Below, piece by piece: positions 6,514 to 15,401 of a stretch of 17,019 nucleotides of DNA. The position numbers were made by a program, and so were the translations under genes. Positions within the stretch are counted from its first letter, which is position 1; the number at the start of each line of letters is the position of its first letter. The DNA lies in assembly GCA_036267755.1 (NCBI GenBank), contig DATAVK010000075.1, positions 1 through 17,019 on the forward strand. The letters are read 5' to 3'. The notes under the pieces were generated by a model. The model was not told the origin of the DNA. It was given only the letters and a program-made list of their open reading frames with translations, and did no database searches. Source of the stretch: DATAVK01 sp036267755 (GTDB lineage: Bacteria; Actinomycetota; Actinomycetes; JAFAQI01).

Positions 6514-7335
6514 GTGAGGGTCGATCCGGGTCGCACCGGTGATCCGCCGCCGGCTCCGGGACCGCTGGCGGCACCTGCTCTGGACAGCCACTGTCACCTC
6601 GACCTGATGGACGCCGAGGTCGACGACGTGGTCGCGGCCGCCCACGCGGTCGGGATCCAGCGGATCGTGCAGGTCGGTGTGGACGTCGAGTCCTCGCGGT
6701 GGAGCGCAGAGCTGGCGGCGCGCCACGACGACATCTGGGCCGCGGTCGCCATCCACCCCAACGAGGCGCCGAACGTGTCGCCGTCGGACATCGACGCGAT
6801 CGCGTCGCTGGCGACCCGGCCGCGTGTGGTCGCGATCGGGGAGACCGGGCTCGACCACTACCGGACCGAGGCCGACGGCTGGGCCGCTCAAGAGGAGTCC
6901 TTCCGGCGGCACATCGAGATCGCCAAGACCACCGGCCGGGCGCTGATGATCCACGACCGGGACGCGCACGACGACGTGCTACGGGTCCTGGAGAGCGAGG
7001 GCGCGCCCGACCACGTGATCTTCCACTGCTTCTCCGGCGATATCGACGTCGCGTTGCGGTGCACCGAGCGCGGCTACGTGCTGTCCTTCGCCGGAACGGT
7101 GACGTTCAAGAACGCGCAGCCGCTGCGCGACGCCGCCTCCGTCGTCCCGCTCGACCAGATGCTGGTCGAGACCGATGCGCCGTTCCTCGCGCCGACGCCG
7201 CATCGCGGCCGGCCGAACTCGCCGTACCTCGTCCCGCTGACCGTCCGCGCACTCGCCGAGATCAAGGGCGTCTCTGAGGTCGAGCTCGCGGACGCGGTGA
7301 CGGCCACGGCGTCGCGCGTCTTCGGCTGGTCGTGA
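6514..7335 (+). CDS. tatD: TatD-family metal-dependent DNase
   Basis: The amidohydrolase-fold nuclease family TatD contains 3'-5' exonucleases and DNA-repair or quality-control nucleases. The metal-binding HCH is at residues 26-28, after a proline-rich lead of about 20 residues. AVAIHPNEAP, the GETGLDHYR motif, a conserved IHDRDAHDD, IFHCFSGD and the C-terminal ETDAPFLAP follow. All family signatures are present and the length (273 aa) is normal. GTG 6514 is the start: the junction reads TGAGGTG, with the metG stop, one base, then GTG. The 3' end overlaps ksgA by GTGA. In mycobacteria rpfB lies between tatD and ksgA; here nothing does. Confidence 0.95.
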   Translation: MRVDPGRTGDPPPAPGPLAAPALDSHCHLDLMDAEVDDVVAAAHAVGIQRIVQVGVDVESSRWSAELAARHDDIWAAVAIHPNEAPNVSPSDIDAIASLATRPRVVAIGETGLDHYRTEADGWAAQEESFRRHIEIAKTTGRALMIHDRDAHDDVLRVLESEGAPDHVIFHCFSGDIDVALRCTERGYVLSFAGTVTFKNAQPLRDAASVVPLDQMLVETDAPFLAPTPHRGRPNSPYLVPLTVRALAEIKGVSEVELADAVTATASRVFGWS

Positions 7336-8192
7336 GCGACGGGCTGCTCGGCCCGGCTGACATCCGCACGCTCGCGGCGTCGCTCGGCATCGCGCCGACC
7401 AAGTCACTCGGCCAGAACTTCGTCGTCGATCCCAACACCGTCCGTCGCATCGTGCGGGTCGCCGAGCTCGCGCCGGACGACACGGTCGTCGAGATCGGCC
7501 CGGGCCTGGGCTCGCTGACGCTCGCGCTGCTGCCCGCGGTCCATCGGGTTATCGCGGTCGAGATCGATCCGACTCTCGCGGCCCGGCTGCCCGGCACCGT
7601 GGGGGACCGGCTCCCGGAATACGCCGACCGGCTCGCCGTCGTCACCGCAGACGCGTTGCAGGTCGAGCAACTGCCGGGGTCGCCGCCGACGGCGCTGGTC
7701 GCCAACCTGCCCTACAACGTCTCCGTGCCGGTGCTGCTGCACCTGCTGGATCGCTTCCCCACCATCCGCCGCGGCCTCGTCATGGTGCAGTCCGAGGTCG
7801 CCGACCGGCTGGCCGCGCCGCCGGGCTCACGGACCTACGGCGTGCCGTCAGTGAAGGCCGCGTGGTGGGCCTCGGTACGACGCAGCGGGGCCGTCCCGCG
7901 CAGCGTGTTCTGGCCGGTCCCGAACGTCGACTCCGCCCTGGTGACGCTGCTGCGCCGGGATCCTCCGGCCACGACCGCCACCCGCGACCAGGTCTTCCGC
8001 GTCATCGACGCGGCGTTCGCGCAACGTCGCAAGACGTTGCGGGCGGCCCTGGGTCAGTGGGCGGGGTCGCCCGCGGCGGCGGAGGCGGTGCTGCGCGAGG
8101 CCGGGGTCGACCCGTCGAGCCGGGGCGAGGCGCTGGACGTGGCTGACTTCGCCCGGATCGCCGCTGCGGCCGCCGTACGATCGAAGGTGTGA
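7332..8192 (+). CDS. rsmA: 16S rRNA (adenine-1518-N6/1519-N6)-dimethyltransferase
   Basis: RsmA (KsgA) dimethylates two adjacent adenines in the 3' terminal helix of 16S rRNA, a late 30S maturation step. Loss gives kasugamycin resistance in other bacteria. Visible motifs are SLGQNFVVDPNTV at the N-terminus, the SAM-binding VVEIGPGLGSLTLALL, and the catalytic NLPYNVS (N125). WPVPNVDSALV and AFAQRRKTLRAAL follow in the C-terminal helical domain. At 286 residues it is full length. GTG 7332 overlaps the tatD stop as GTGA, so initiation is probably coupled to tatD termination. The downstream junction with ispE repeats the TGAGGTG arrangement seen between metG and tatD. Confidence 0.96.
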   Translation: MSDGLLGPADIRTLAASLGIAPTKSLGQNFVVDPNTVRRIVRVAELAPDDTVVEIGPGLGSLTLALLPAVHRVIAVEIDPTLAARLPGTVGDRLPEYADRLAVVTADALQVEQLPGSPPTALVANLPYNVSVPVLLHLLDRFPTIRRGLVMVQSEVADRLAAPPGSRTYGVPSVKAAWWASVRRSGAVPRSVFWPVPNVDSALVTLLRRDPPATTATRDQVFRVIDAAFAQRRKTLRAALGQWAGSPAAAEAVLREAGVDPSSRGEALDVADFARIAAAAAVRSKV

Positions 8193-8193
8193 G

Positions 8194-9119
8194 GTGGCCC
8201 CGCTGAGCGTCACCGTCCGGGTGCCGGCCAAGATCAACCTGCACCTCGGCGTCGGCCCCCTCCGCGCCGACGGCTTCCACGAGCTACGGACCGTCTTCCA
8301 CGCGGTGAGCCTGTACGACGAGGTGACGATCGCCGCCACCGACGACGGTGAGCTGACCGTGACCGCGGTCGGCGAGAACGCCGACGGCGTCCCGCTCGAC
8401 GAGGACAACCTCGCGGTGCGTGCCGTCCGGGCCGTGGCCGAGCTCGCCGACGTCATCCCCTCGGCCACCGTGACCCTGCGCAAGGGCATCCCGGTGAGCG
8501 GCGGCCTGGCCGGCGGAAGTGCCGACGCGGCCGCGGCGCTGCTGGCCGCCGACGAGCTGTGGTCGGCCGGGCTAAGCCGGGCCGCGCTCGGGTCGCTGGC
8601 CGCCGATCTGGGCAGCGACGTCGCGTTCCTGCTCAGCGGCGGCACCGCGCTCGGCACCGGTCGAGGCGAGCACGTGTCGCCGGTGCTCACCAGCGGCGAC
8701 TATCACTGGGTTCTCGCCGTCGCCGAGAGCGGGCTGTCGACCCCTGCGGTGTACGCCGAACTCGACCGGCAGCGCGGTCCGGACGGTGTCGACGAGGCGA
8801 GCCCCGCGGAAGGCGTGCTCGCGGCGCTGCGGGCCGGGGACGTCGTCGCGCTGGGGCGCTCGCTGCGCAACGACCTGCAGCCCGCCGCGCTGCAACTGCG
8901 GCCCCAACTCAGCCGGGTCCTCGACGTCGGCCGGGAGCTCGGGGCCGCGGGCGGGATCGTCTCCGGATCCGGCCCGACGGTGGCGCTGCTCGCCCGCACC
9001 CGTGGGGACGCGGTGCGGATCGCCTCGTCGCTGGCCGGTTATGACGTGTGCCGGTCGGTACGACGGGTCACCGGCCCGGTCCCCGGCGCTCGTGTCATCA
9101 CCGACCGGCCTGTCAACTG

Positions 9120-9120
<1 letters not shown>
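8194..9120 (+). CDS. ispE: 4-diphosphocytidyl-2-C-methyl-D-erythritol kinase
   Basis: IspE is the ATP-dependent kinase of the MEP pathway, making the 2-phosphate of CDP-methylerythritol for isopentenyl diphosphate synthesis. It is a GHMP kinase. Present are VPAKINLHLGV (Lys13), GFHELRTVFHAVSLYD, the ATP-binding glycine loop SGGLAGGSADAAAAL (102-116) and LGSDVAFLLSGG with catalytic Asp142. The C-terminal SGSGPTVALL is also seen. Length is 308 aa, usual for actinobacteria. GTG 8194 follows the ksgA stop by one base, with AAGG about eight bases upstream. The stop shares one base with the ATG of the next gene (TGATG). Confidence 0.96.
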
Positions 9121-10864
<1,744 letters not shown>

Positions 10865-10868
<4 letters not shown>

Positions 10869-11554
10869 CCACGGTCGAGGTCGACTGGGGTGTCGCTGGC
10901 GCCGAGCACCTGGCCACCCGCTGCGATGTCGTGGTCGTATGCGACGTCCTGTCGTTCAGTACGTCGGTCTCCCTTGCAGTGACCCGCGGCGTCGTCGTCT
11001 ACCCGCATGCCTGGCGTGACGCGAGCGCCGCAGAGCGCGCGGAGGCCCTCGATGCCATCCTCGCCGGTCCCCGCGGGTCCGGGGTCTCGCTGTCACCGCC
11101 GTCGTTGCTGGAGCTGGCCGCGGGCACCCGGCTGGTGCTGCCGTCGCCGAACGGCGCGATGTGCTGTCTGGCGGCCGCGCGGGGCGGAGCCACAGTCGTC
11201 GCCGGCTGCTTGCGTAACGCCCCCGCGGTCGCTGGCTGGCTCGGGCGCAACGGCGACCGGATCGGCGTCGTGGCTGCCGGTGAGCATTGGCACCACGGCG
11301 GGTTGCGACCGGCGTACGAAGACTGGGTCGGCGCCGGCTCGATCGTCGCCGAGCTGCCCGGCAGTTGCAGTCTGTCGCCGGAGGCCGAGGCCGCTGCCCT
11401 CGCCGCCCGGTCGCGCCGGTCGTTGCGCGAGGTGATGTCGGGGGTCGAGCTGATCGAGCAGGGCTTCCCCGATGATGTCGTGACGGCCGAGAAATATGGC
11501 GCCGACACCGCAGTGCCGGTGCTACGTAACGGCGCCTTCAGCGCTGGGCCGTGA
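10865..11554 (+). CDS. 2-phosphosulfolactate phosphatase family protein (ComB-like)
   Basis: The frame matches the ComB family: VVVVCDVLSFSTSVSLAVTRG near the N-terminus, then LPSPNGAMC, GCLRNAPAVAGWL, VVAAGEHW, and PAYEDWVGAG. The C-terminus has the conserved GFPDDVVTAEKYGADTAVP and LRNGAFSAG. Archaeal ComB is an Mg-dependent phosphatase in coenzyme M synthesis. Actinobacteria generally lack that pathway, so the substrate here is unknown. GTG 10865 is chosen because it overlaps the ABC-F stop as GTGA; an upstream in-frame start at 10838 would only add nine unrelated residues. Length is 229 aa. It is the last gene of the metG operon and its 3' end overlaps the convergent DUF72 gene by 17 bases. 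Confidence 0.88.
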
Positions 11555-12308
11555 CGTCGGGGCGGCGCTCCGGGAATCGGCTGACGTCTGCGCCGAGCGC
11601 ATGTAGCCGCCGGCCGAGGGTGACGGCGTTGTCGATCGCGGCGCATCCGGGGTCGTTGTTGAAGTAGACGTAGGCGTCGTCGCTACCGAGGTCGGTGAGC
11701 CGATGCGCCCAGGCGTTGAGCGCCGCGCGGCCGTACCACGGCCACGGCTGCGTGCGTCCCTCGTGCAGCCGCACATAGCACCAGGGCGCCGTCCGCCATG
11801 ACGGTGTGACCAGGCCCTTGCGGTCGGCCCAGACCAGCGCGGCCTGGTGCCGTTCGAGCAGCCGCCGTACATCGTCGATCCACCATGACGGGTGCCGCGG
11901 CTCTACCGCGACCCGCACCGACCGTGGGAAGGCCGTGAGTACGGCGTCGAGCCCGTCGACGTCGACCGGCAGGTTGGGTGGCAGCTGGACGAGGACCGGC
12001 CCCAGCTTGCCCCCGAGTGGCTCCGAGCGCTCCAGCAGCAGCTTCACGGACGCTGCCGGGTCGCGCAGCCGTCGTACGTGCGTGATGTATCGGCTCGCCT
12101 TGACCGCGAGGATCGCGTCGGCCGGCGAGCGCTGCTGCCAGCCCTGGAACACCTCGGCCTTGGGGAGCCGGTAGAACGTGACGTTCAGCTCGACGGTTCG
12201 GAAGTCGGCGAGCAGGTGCTCGAACCAGCGTCGCTGCGCCGTTCCCCGGTAGTACGGCAGCCGCCAGTCGGCGTACTGCCATCCGCTGGTGCCGAGGACC
12301 AGCGTCAC
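11538..12308 (-). CDS. DUF72 family protein
   Basis: This TIM-barrel-like family of unknown biochemical role is recognised by LGTSGWQYADW at the N-terminus, VELNVTFYRLP, AVKASRYITHV, LVQLPPNLPVD, VEPRHPSWW, CYVRLHEGR and YVYFNNDPGCAAI near the C-terminus. With the GTG at 12308 the protein has 256 residues and begins exactly where family members begin. A longer frame to ATG 12350 exists but would overlap the desaturase gene by 46 bases. GTG 12308 shares the tetranucleotide GTGA with the desaturase stop, so the two genes are probably translationally coupled in one transcript. The stop lies inside the 3' end of the ComB-like gene on the other strand. Confidence 0.9.
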   Translation of the reverse strand: MTLVLGTSGWQYADWRLPYYRGTAQRRWFEHLLADFRTVELNVTFYRLPKAEVFQGWQQRSPADAILAVKASRYITHVRRLRDPAASVKLLLERSEPLGGKLGPVLVQLPPNLPVDVDGLDAVLTAFPRSVRVAVEPRHPSWWIDDVRRLLERHQAALVWADRKGLVTPSWRTAPWCYVRLHEGRTQPWPWYGRAALNAWAHRLTDLGSDDAYVYFNNDPGCAAIDNAVTLGRRLHALGADVSRFPERRPDVTAQR

Positions 12309-13270
12309 ACGGTCGCGAGCTTGCTCTCGATCCGTGCCGCTGATGGCCATCGCACGTCGGTGGCCAGATGGAGCCGCTCCAGGGCCCAGATGACGCGCGC
12401 CGAGGAGTCGAGCTGGCCGCGCAGAACTCCGTGCCGGGCCGCGGTCGGGTCGGCGTGGTGCAGGTTGTGCCAGGACTCGCCCATCGACGGGATCGCGAGC
12501 CACCACACGTTGCCGGCCTTGTCGCGGCTGGCGAACGGCTTCTCACCGATGGTGTGGCAGATCGAGTTGATCGACCATGTGACGTGGTGGAGCAGCGACA
12601 CCCGGACCAGGCTGGCCCAGAAGAACGCGGTGACCGCCCCCTGCCAGGTCCCGGACCACGCGTAGCCGGCGAGGGGCGGCAACGCGAAGCTGAAGAACGC
12701 GATCAGCGAGAAGGACTTCGAGACCCGGACGATGGCCCGGTCGGCGAGCAGGTCGGGGATGAAGCGCTCCTGGTTCGTCTGCTCGAGGTCGAACAGCCAG
12801 CCGACGTGGGCGTGGAAGAACCCCTTGGTCAGCGCCTTGATGTCCTCGCCGTAGCGCCACGGGGAGTGGGGGTCGCCCTCCTTGTCGCTGTAGGCGTGGT
12901 GACGGCGGTGGTCGGCGACCCACCGGTTGACCGGCCCCTCGACCGCCATGCTGCCGGCGACCGCGAGCGCCACCCGAATGAACCGTGGCGCCTTGAAAGA
13001 GCCGTGAGTGAAGTAGCGGTGGAAACCGACAGTGATCCCGTGGCCGGAGATGGCATAGAAGACCACTGCGATGACGATGTCGTGCCAGCCCAGCCCCCAG
13101 CCCCAGGCAACGGGGATGGCCGCCAGCACCGCGAGGAATGGCACCACGACGAAGATGCCGACCAGCCACTGCTCGGCACGCGCCGCCTTGGGGCTGCGCG
13201 GGATCATCGTCATCGGTCGAGGGCCGCGCGACGTGTCCGTCGTACCGCCCCGGTTCAGCGTCTGAGTCAT
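12305..13270 (-). CDS. Fatty acid desaturase (delta-9 acyl-CoA/acyl-lipid type)
   Basis: This membrane di-iron desaturase has 321 residues and introduces a double bond in acyl chains using O2 and an electron donor. The three histidine boxes are intact: HRYFTH (84-89), HRRHH (121-125) and HNLHH (268-272). GHGITVGFHRYFTH, DHRRHHAYSDKEGDPHSP and SWHNLHHADPTAARHG are typical of the actinobacterial DesA3-like group. Hydrophobic pairs of helices lie at about 36-60 and 64-80 and again near 185-230. ATG 13270 is chosen because AGGAG lies eight bases upstream and family homology begins soon after. The open frame continues upstream to 13807 but only as antisense of the neighbouring glycosyltransferase gene. 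No electron-transfer partner is encoded beside it. Confidence 0.93.
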   Translation of the reverse strand: MTQTLNRGGTTDTSRGPRPMTMIPRSPKAARAEQWLVGIFVVVPFLAVLAAIPVAWGWGLGWHDIVIAVVFYAISGHGITVGFHRYFTHGSFKAPRFIRVALAVAGSMAVEGPVNRWVADHRRHHAYSDKEGDPHSPWRYGEDIKALTKGFFHAHVGWLFDLEQTNQERFIPDLLADRAIVRVSKSFSLIAFFSFALPPLAGYAWSGTWQGAVTAFFWASLVRVSLLHHVTWSINSICHTIGEKPFASRDKAGNVWWLAIPSMGESWHNLHHADPTAARHGVLRGQLDSSARVIWALERLHLATDVRWPSAARIESKLATV

Positions 13271-13369
13271 GCGGCGCTCCTCACGTCCGCCCCCATGGTG
13301 GCACTCCCGCCTGAAGGCCCGGTCGCGGTTCCACGATCTCGGCCGGTTTCGGCTCGCTACTCTGCGCTG
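13271..13369. promoter_or_regulatory. Divergent intergenic region, desaturase / GT14
   Basis: These 99 bases must carry the promoters for both the desaturase operon (minus strand) and the glycosyltransferase (plus strand). On the minus strand only the AGGAG ribosome site is clear. On the plus strand TACTCT (13358-13363) lies six bases before the ATG, fitting a leaderless start. No operator-like inverted repeat is evident. Confidence 0.5.
13358..13363 (+). promoter_or_regulatory. -10 box of a leaderless promoter for the GT14 gene
   Basis: TACTCT fits TAnnnT and is separated from the ATG at 13370 by exactly six bases, the same geometry as at metG. No ribosome binding site is present in front of this ATG. 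Confidence 0.5.
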
Positions 13370-14296
13370 ATGGTCGCGCCGCGCACCGTGGTCTACCACG
13401 TCGAGAGCCACACCCTGCCTGACCAGTTGGAGCGCCTCGTCCGCCGACTGCTCGCGAGCGGGCCGCAGACGATGGTGGTGGTCAACCACGACAGCCGCTC
13501 CACAGACGACCTGAGTGCGATTGCGCAGCTTCCTCGGGTGCACGTCATGCGAGCACCCGGTGGATACGCCGACTTCTCCCACGTACGGCGATACCTGTCG
13601 ACCCTCGACTGGCTCGACAGCGAGGGTGTCGCCTATGACTGGATCGCCAACCTGAGCGGTCAGGACTACCCGCTGCGAGACCTGACCGTGGCGGAGGCAG
13701 AGCTGGGAGCCGACGGTGTCGACGGGTACCTCGAGTGGTTCCCGGCCTTCGATCCCACCAGCCCATGGGGCCCGCACCTGGGTCGCTCGCGCTACATGTT
13801 CCGCCACCAGCGGCTCCGCTCACTGACCCCGAGGACGCGCTCTGTGTTGCGCTCGGCGATGGTGATCAACCGGATGCAACCTTGGGTCCGACTGAGCGTC
13901 GCCACCGGGCTCACCGTCGGACGCCGACGACCGACCCCATTCGGGCCGAACCTGGTCTGTTTCGGTGGCTCGCTGTTCACCACGCTGTCCCGGGCGCCGG
14001 CGGAGTACCTGTTGGCCCACTCGCGTGAGCACCCCGATCTGGTTGATTTCTACGAAGGGTGCCTCTCACCGGCCGAGTCGTATCTGCAGACGGTGTTGAT
14101 GAACGCCGGCCACTTCGTGTTCGATCCCTCGTGCCGCCGGTACTTCGACTTCAGCCACACCCGCCACAACCACCCGAAGGTGCTCGGGGTCGAGGACCTA
14201 CCCAAGCTGACTGCCAGCGGCGCCGACTTCGGCCGCAAGTTCGACTCGCGGATCGACGCTGAGGTGCTCGACCGGCTCGACGAGATCGCTCGGTGA
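13370..14296 (+). CDS. GT14 glycosyltransferase (Core-2/I-branching enzyme-like)
   Basis: The 308-residue protein resembles beta-1,6-N-acetylglucosaminyltransferase/xylosyltransferase family GT14. It has a Rossmann-like start (VVYHVESHTLPDQLERL), VVVNHDSRS, then the conserved YDWIANLSGQDYPLR, a GGSLFTTLSR strand-turn, and SPAESYLQTVLMN with the likely catalytic Glu236. DFSHTRHNHPKVL and LFARKFD-like (here FGRKFDSR) end segments follow. No signal peptide or membrane helix is visible, so it probably works in the cytoplasm. Donor and acceptor sugars are unknown. ATG 13370 is used because of the -10 box six bases upstream; the open frame extending to 12368 is antisense to the desaturase. The next gene starts 88 bases after its stop. 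Confidence 0.82.
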   Translation: MVAPRTVVYHVESHTLPDQLERLVRRLLASGPQTMVVVNHDSRSTDDLSAIAQLPRVHVMRAPGGYADFSHVRRYLSTLDWLDSEGVAYDWIANLSGQDYPLRDLTVAEAELGADGVDGYLEWFPAFDPTSPWGPHLGRSRYMFRHQRLRSLTPRTRSVLRSAMVINRMQPWVRLSVATGLTVGRRRPTPFGPNLVCFGGSLFTTLSRAPAEYLLAHSREHPDLVDFYEGCLSPAESYLQTVLMNAGHFVFDPSCRRYFDFSHTRHNHPKVLGVEDLPKLTASGADFGRKFDSRIDAEVLDRLDEIAR

Positions 14297-14372
14297 CTAC
14301 TCGATCGATGTCCTCGCGGCTCACGTGCATCGCGCCTGTGGATGGAACGGCCGGACTGTCAGACGTTCGCCC

Positions 14373-14378
14373 CAGGCT
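14373..14378 (+). promoter_or_regulatory. Possible -10 box for the HTH/LAGLIDADG-like gene
   Basis: CAGGCT ends six bases before the ATG at 14385, the same spacing as TAGGCT at metG and TACTCT at the GT14 gene. It lacks the first T of the -10 consensus, so promoter strength is doubtful. No Shine-Dalgarno precedes the ATG. Confidence 0.3.
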
Positions 14379-14384
14379 GGGCGC

Positions 14385-15353
14385 ATGGACGATCTCGAGA
14401 CCCGGCAGCGGATCGGACGGGCCCGGCTGCTCCGACGTACCGGCAAGACCTACGACGAGATCCGGCTTGTCGTCGGACCGGTTCGTGACGAGACCCTGGC
14501 GGCGTGGCTGCGGGGGATCTCACGGCCGCCCGGGACCCACCGCAGCCGCGGCCTCGTCGAGCTGCGTCGTCGATGCCGGCAGCTGCGAGCCGACGGCCTG
14601 ACCTACAGCGAGATCCACGCGCTCACCGGTGCCTCCCAGGGCTCGTTGAGTGTGTGGTTGAGAGACGTCCGCGCATCTGCGAAGTCGAGCGAGACGATTC
14701 GCCAGCGAGCTGAGCACCGACGCTTGACCGGGCTTCGGGACCGAGCGGAGAGGACAGCCATCGCACGCTCGATCCGGCGGTCGGACACCGTCGCGACAGC
14801 AATGGGACAGATTGGGTCGGTCTCAGACCGCGAGCTGCTGTTGATCGGCGTCGCGCTCTACTGGGCAGAGGGAGCGAAGAACAAACCTTGGGCGGTGCGT
14901 GATCGCGTCACGTTCATCAATAGCGATCCCTCGATCATCCGGGTCTTCCTGCGCTGGTTGGAACTCATGGGGGTCCCGCGAGAGCGCTGCCGGTTTCGAC
15001 TTCAGATCCACCGAGACGCCGACGTCTTGGCCGCCGAGAAGTTCTGGGCCACCGTGGTGGGGATCCCACGGGCTGACCTGATGCGGACGTCACTCAAGCG
15101 GCACCAGCCGAGAACGGTCCGTCGCAACACCGGGCCGGGCTACCGGGGGTGCCTCACGGTTGATGTTCTGGGTTCGGCAGGGCTCTACCGTCGGTTAGAA
15201 GGCTGGTGGAGCGCGATGTCCGTCGTCGGGGCCGAACCTCGGTCTACCCTCACATCGCTCCTTCCCGGGTGGTCTAACGGCATGACGCAGGCTTTTGGTG
15301 CCTTGAGATCGGGGTTCGAATCCTCGCCCGGGAGCTTCAAGCGGCGTGGGTAG
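14385..15353 (+). CDS. Uncharacterised protein: two HTH repeats plus LAGLIDADG-like domain; ORF runs through tRNA-Gln
   Basis: I recognise this as a widespread actinobacterial hypothetical family without assigned function. Two homologous helix-turn-helix units are visible at residues 12-45 and 63-95, sharing the pattern G-x-T-Y-x-E-I...G...L-x-x-W-L-R. A basic linker follows. A domain from about 150 begins ELLLIGVALYWAEGAK and has INSDPSIIRVFLRWLELMGV, reminiscent of LAGLIDADG-fold DNA-binding proteins such as WhiA and homing endonucleases; clear catalytic acidic residues are not certain. Conserved-looking sequence ends near residue 278 (EGWWSAM). Residues 293-317 are the translation of the entire tRNA-Gln gene, and the stop TAG (15351) is part of the glmU-side -10 box. 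The native stop may have been lost. ATG 14385 is preferred over the longer frame at 14325. Confidence 0.65.
   Translation: MDDLETRQRIGRARLLRRTGKTYDEIRLVVGPVRDETLAAWLRGISRPPGTHRSRGLVELRRRCRQLRADGLTYSEIHALTGASQGSLSVWLRDVRASAKSSETIRQRAEHRRLTGLRDRAERTAIARSIRRSDTVATAMGQIGSVSDRELLLIGVALYWAEGAKNKPWAVRDRVTFINSDPSIIRVFLRWLELMGVPRERCRFRLQIHRDADVLAAEKFWATVVGIPRADLMRTSLKRHQPRTVRRNTGPGYRGCLTVDVLGSAGLYRRLEGWWSAMSVVGAEPRSTLTSLLPGWSNGMTQAFGALRSGFESSPGSFKRRG
15245..15250 (+). promoter_or_regulatory. Possible -10 box for tRNA-Gln
   Basis: TACCCT lies 12 bases before the 5' end of the tRNA, placing transcription start about six bases upstream of the mature end. The element lies within the 3' coding part of the upstream ORF. 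No good -35 is seen. Confidence 0.4.
15263..15334 (+). tRNA. tRNA-Gln (anticodon UUG)
   Basis: A full 72-nt cloverleaf can be drawn. The acceptor stem TCCCGGG/CCCGGGA is perfect. The D arm is GTC-TAACGGCAT-GAC. The anticodon arm is CAGGC-TTTTGGT-GCCTT, with anticodon TTG at 15295-15297 and a C.U mismatch at its first pair. The T arm is CGGGG-TTCGAAT-CCTCG and the discriminator is G. CCA is not encoded. UUG reads CAA codons. The gene sits 67 bases before the glmU start and entirely inside the frame of the upstream ORF. A tRNA-Gln next to glmU is a recurring actinobacterial arrangement, which supports its being the native gene. Confidence 0.96.
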
Positions 15354-15356
15354 GCT
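15351..15356 (+). promoter_or_regulatory. -10 box upstream of glmU
   Basis: TAGGCT, identical to the metG -10 box, would start transcription near 15363 and give a leader of about 39 bases before the chosen GTG 15402. If glmU instead used GTG 15369 the mRNA would be nearly leaderless. The TAG in this box is also the stop codon of the upstream ORF. Confidence 0.5.
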
Positions 15357-15401
15357 CGGCCACGACCCGTGCCCTCGCCGCCAATCGTCTCGGAGTCTCA
15401 C

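Noticed and set aside
5334..6536. 400-codon minus-strand frame opposite metG
   Set aside because: Antisense shadow of a fully recognisable methionyl-tRNA synthetase; no motif or start signal.
12368..13369. Long plus-strand open frame upstream of the GT14 start
   Set aside because: It is antisense to the desaturase, whose three histidine boxes are intact. The frame is open because of high third-position GC, and the extra residues resemble nothing.
14336..14350. 15-base near repeat with 4283-4297
   Set aside because: One mismatch in 15 bases is expected by chance several times in a GC-rich 17-kb window; kept only as a side note.
15263..15334. Integrative-element attachment site at tRNA-Gln
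   Set aside because: No integrase gene, no direct repeat of the tRNA 3' end in the window, and the sequence 3' of the tRNA is the conserved glmU gene.
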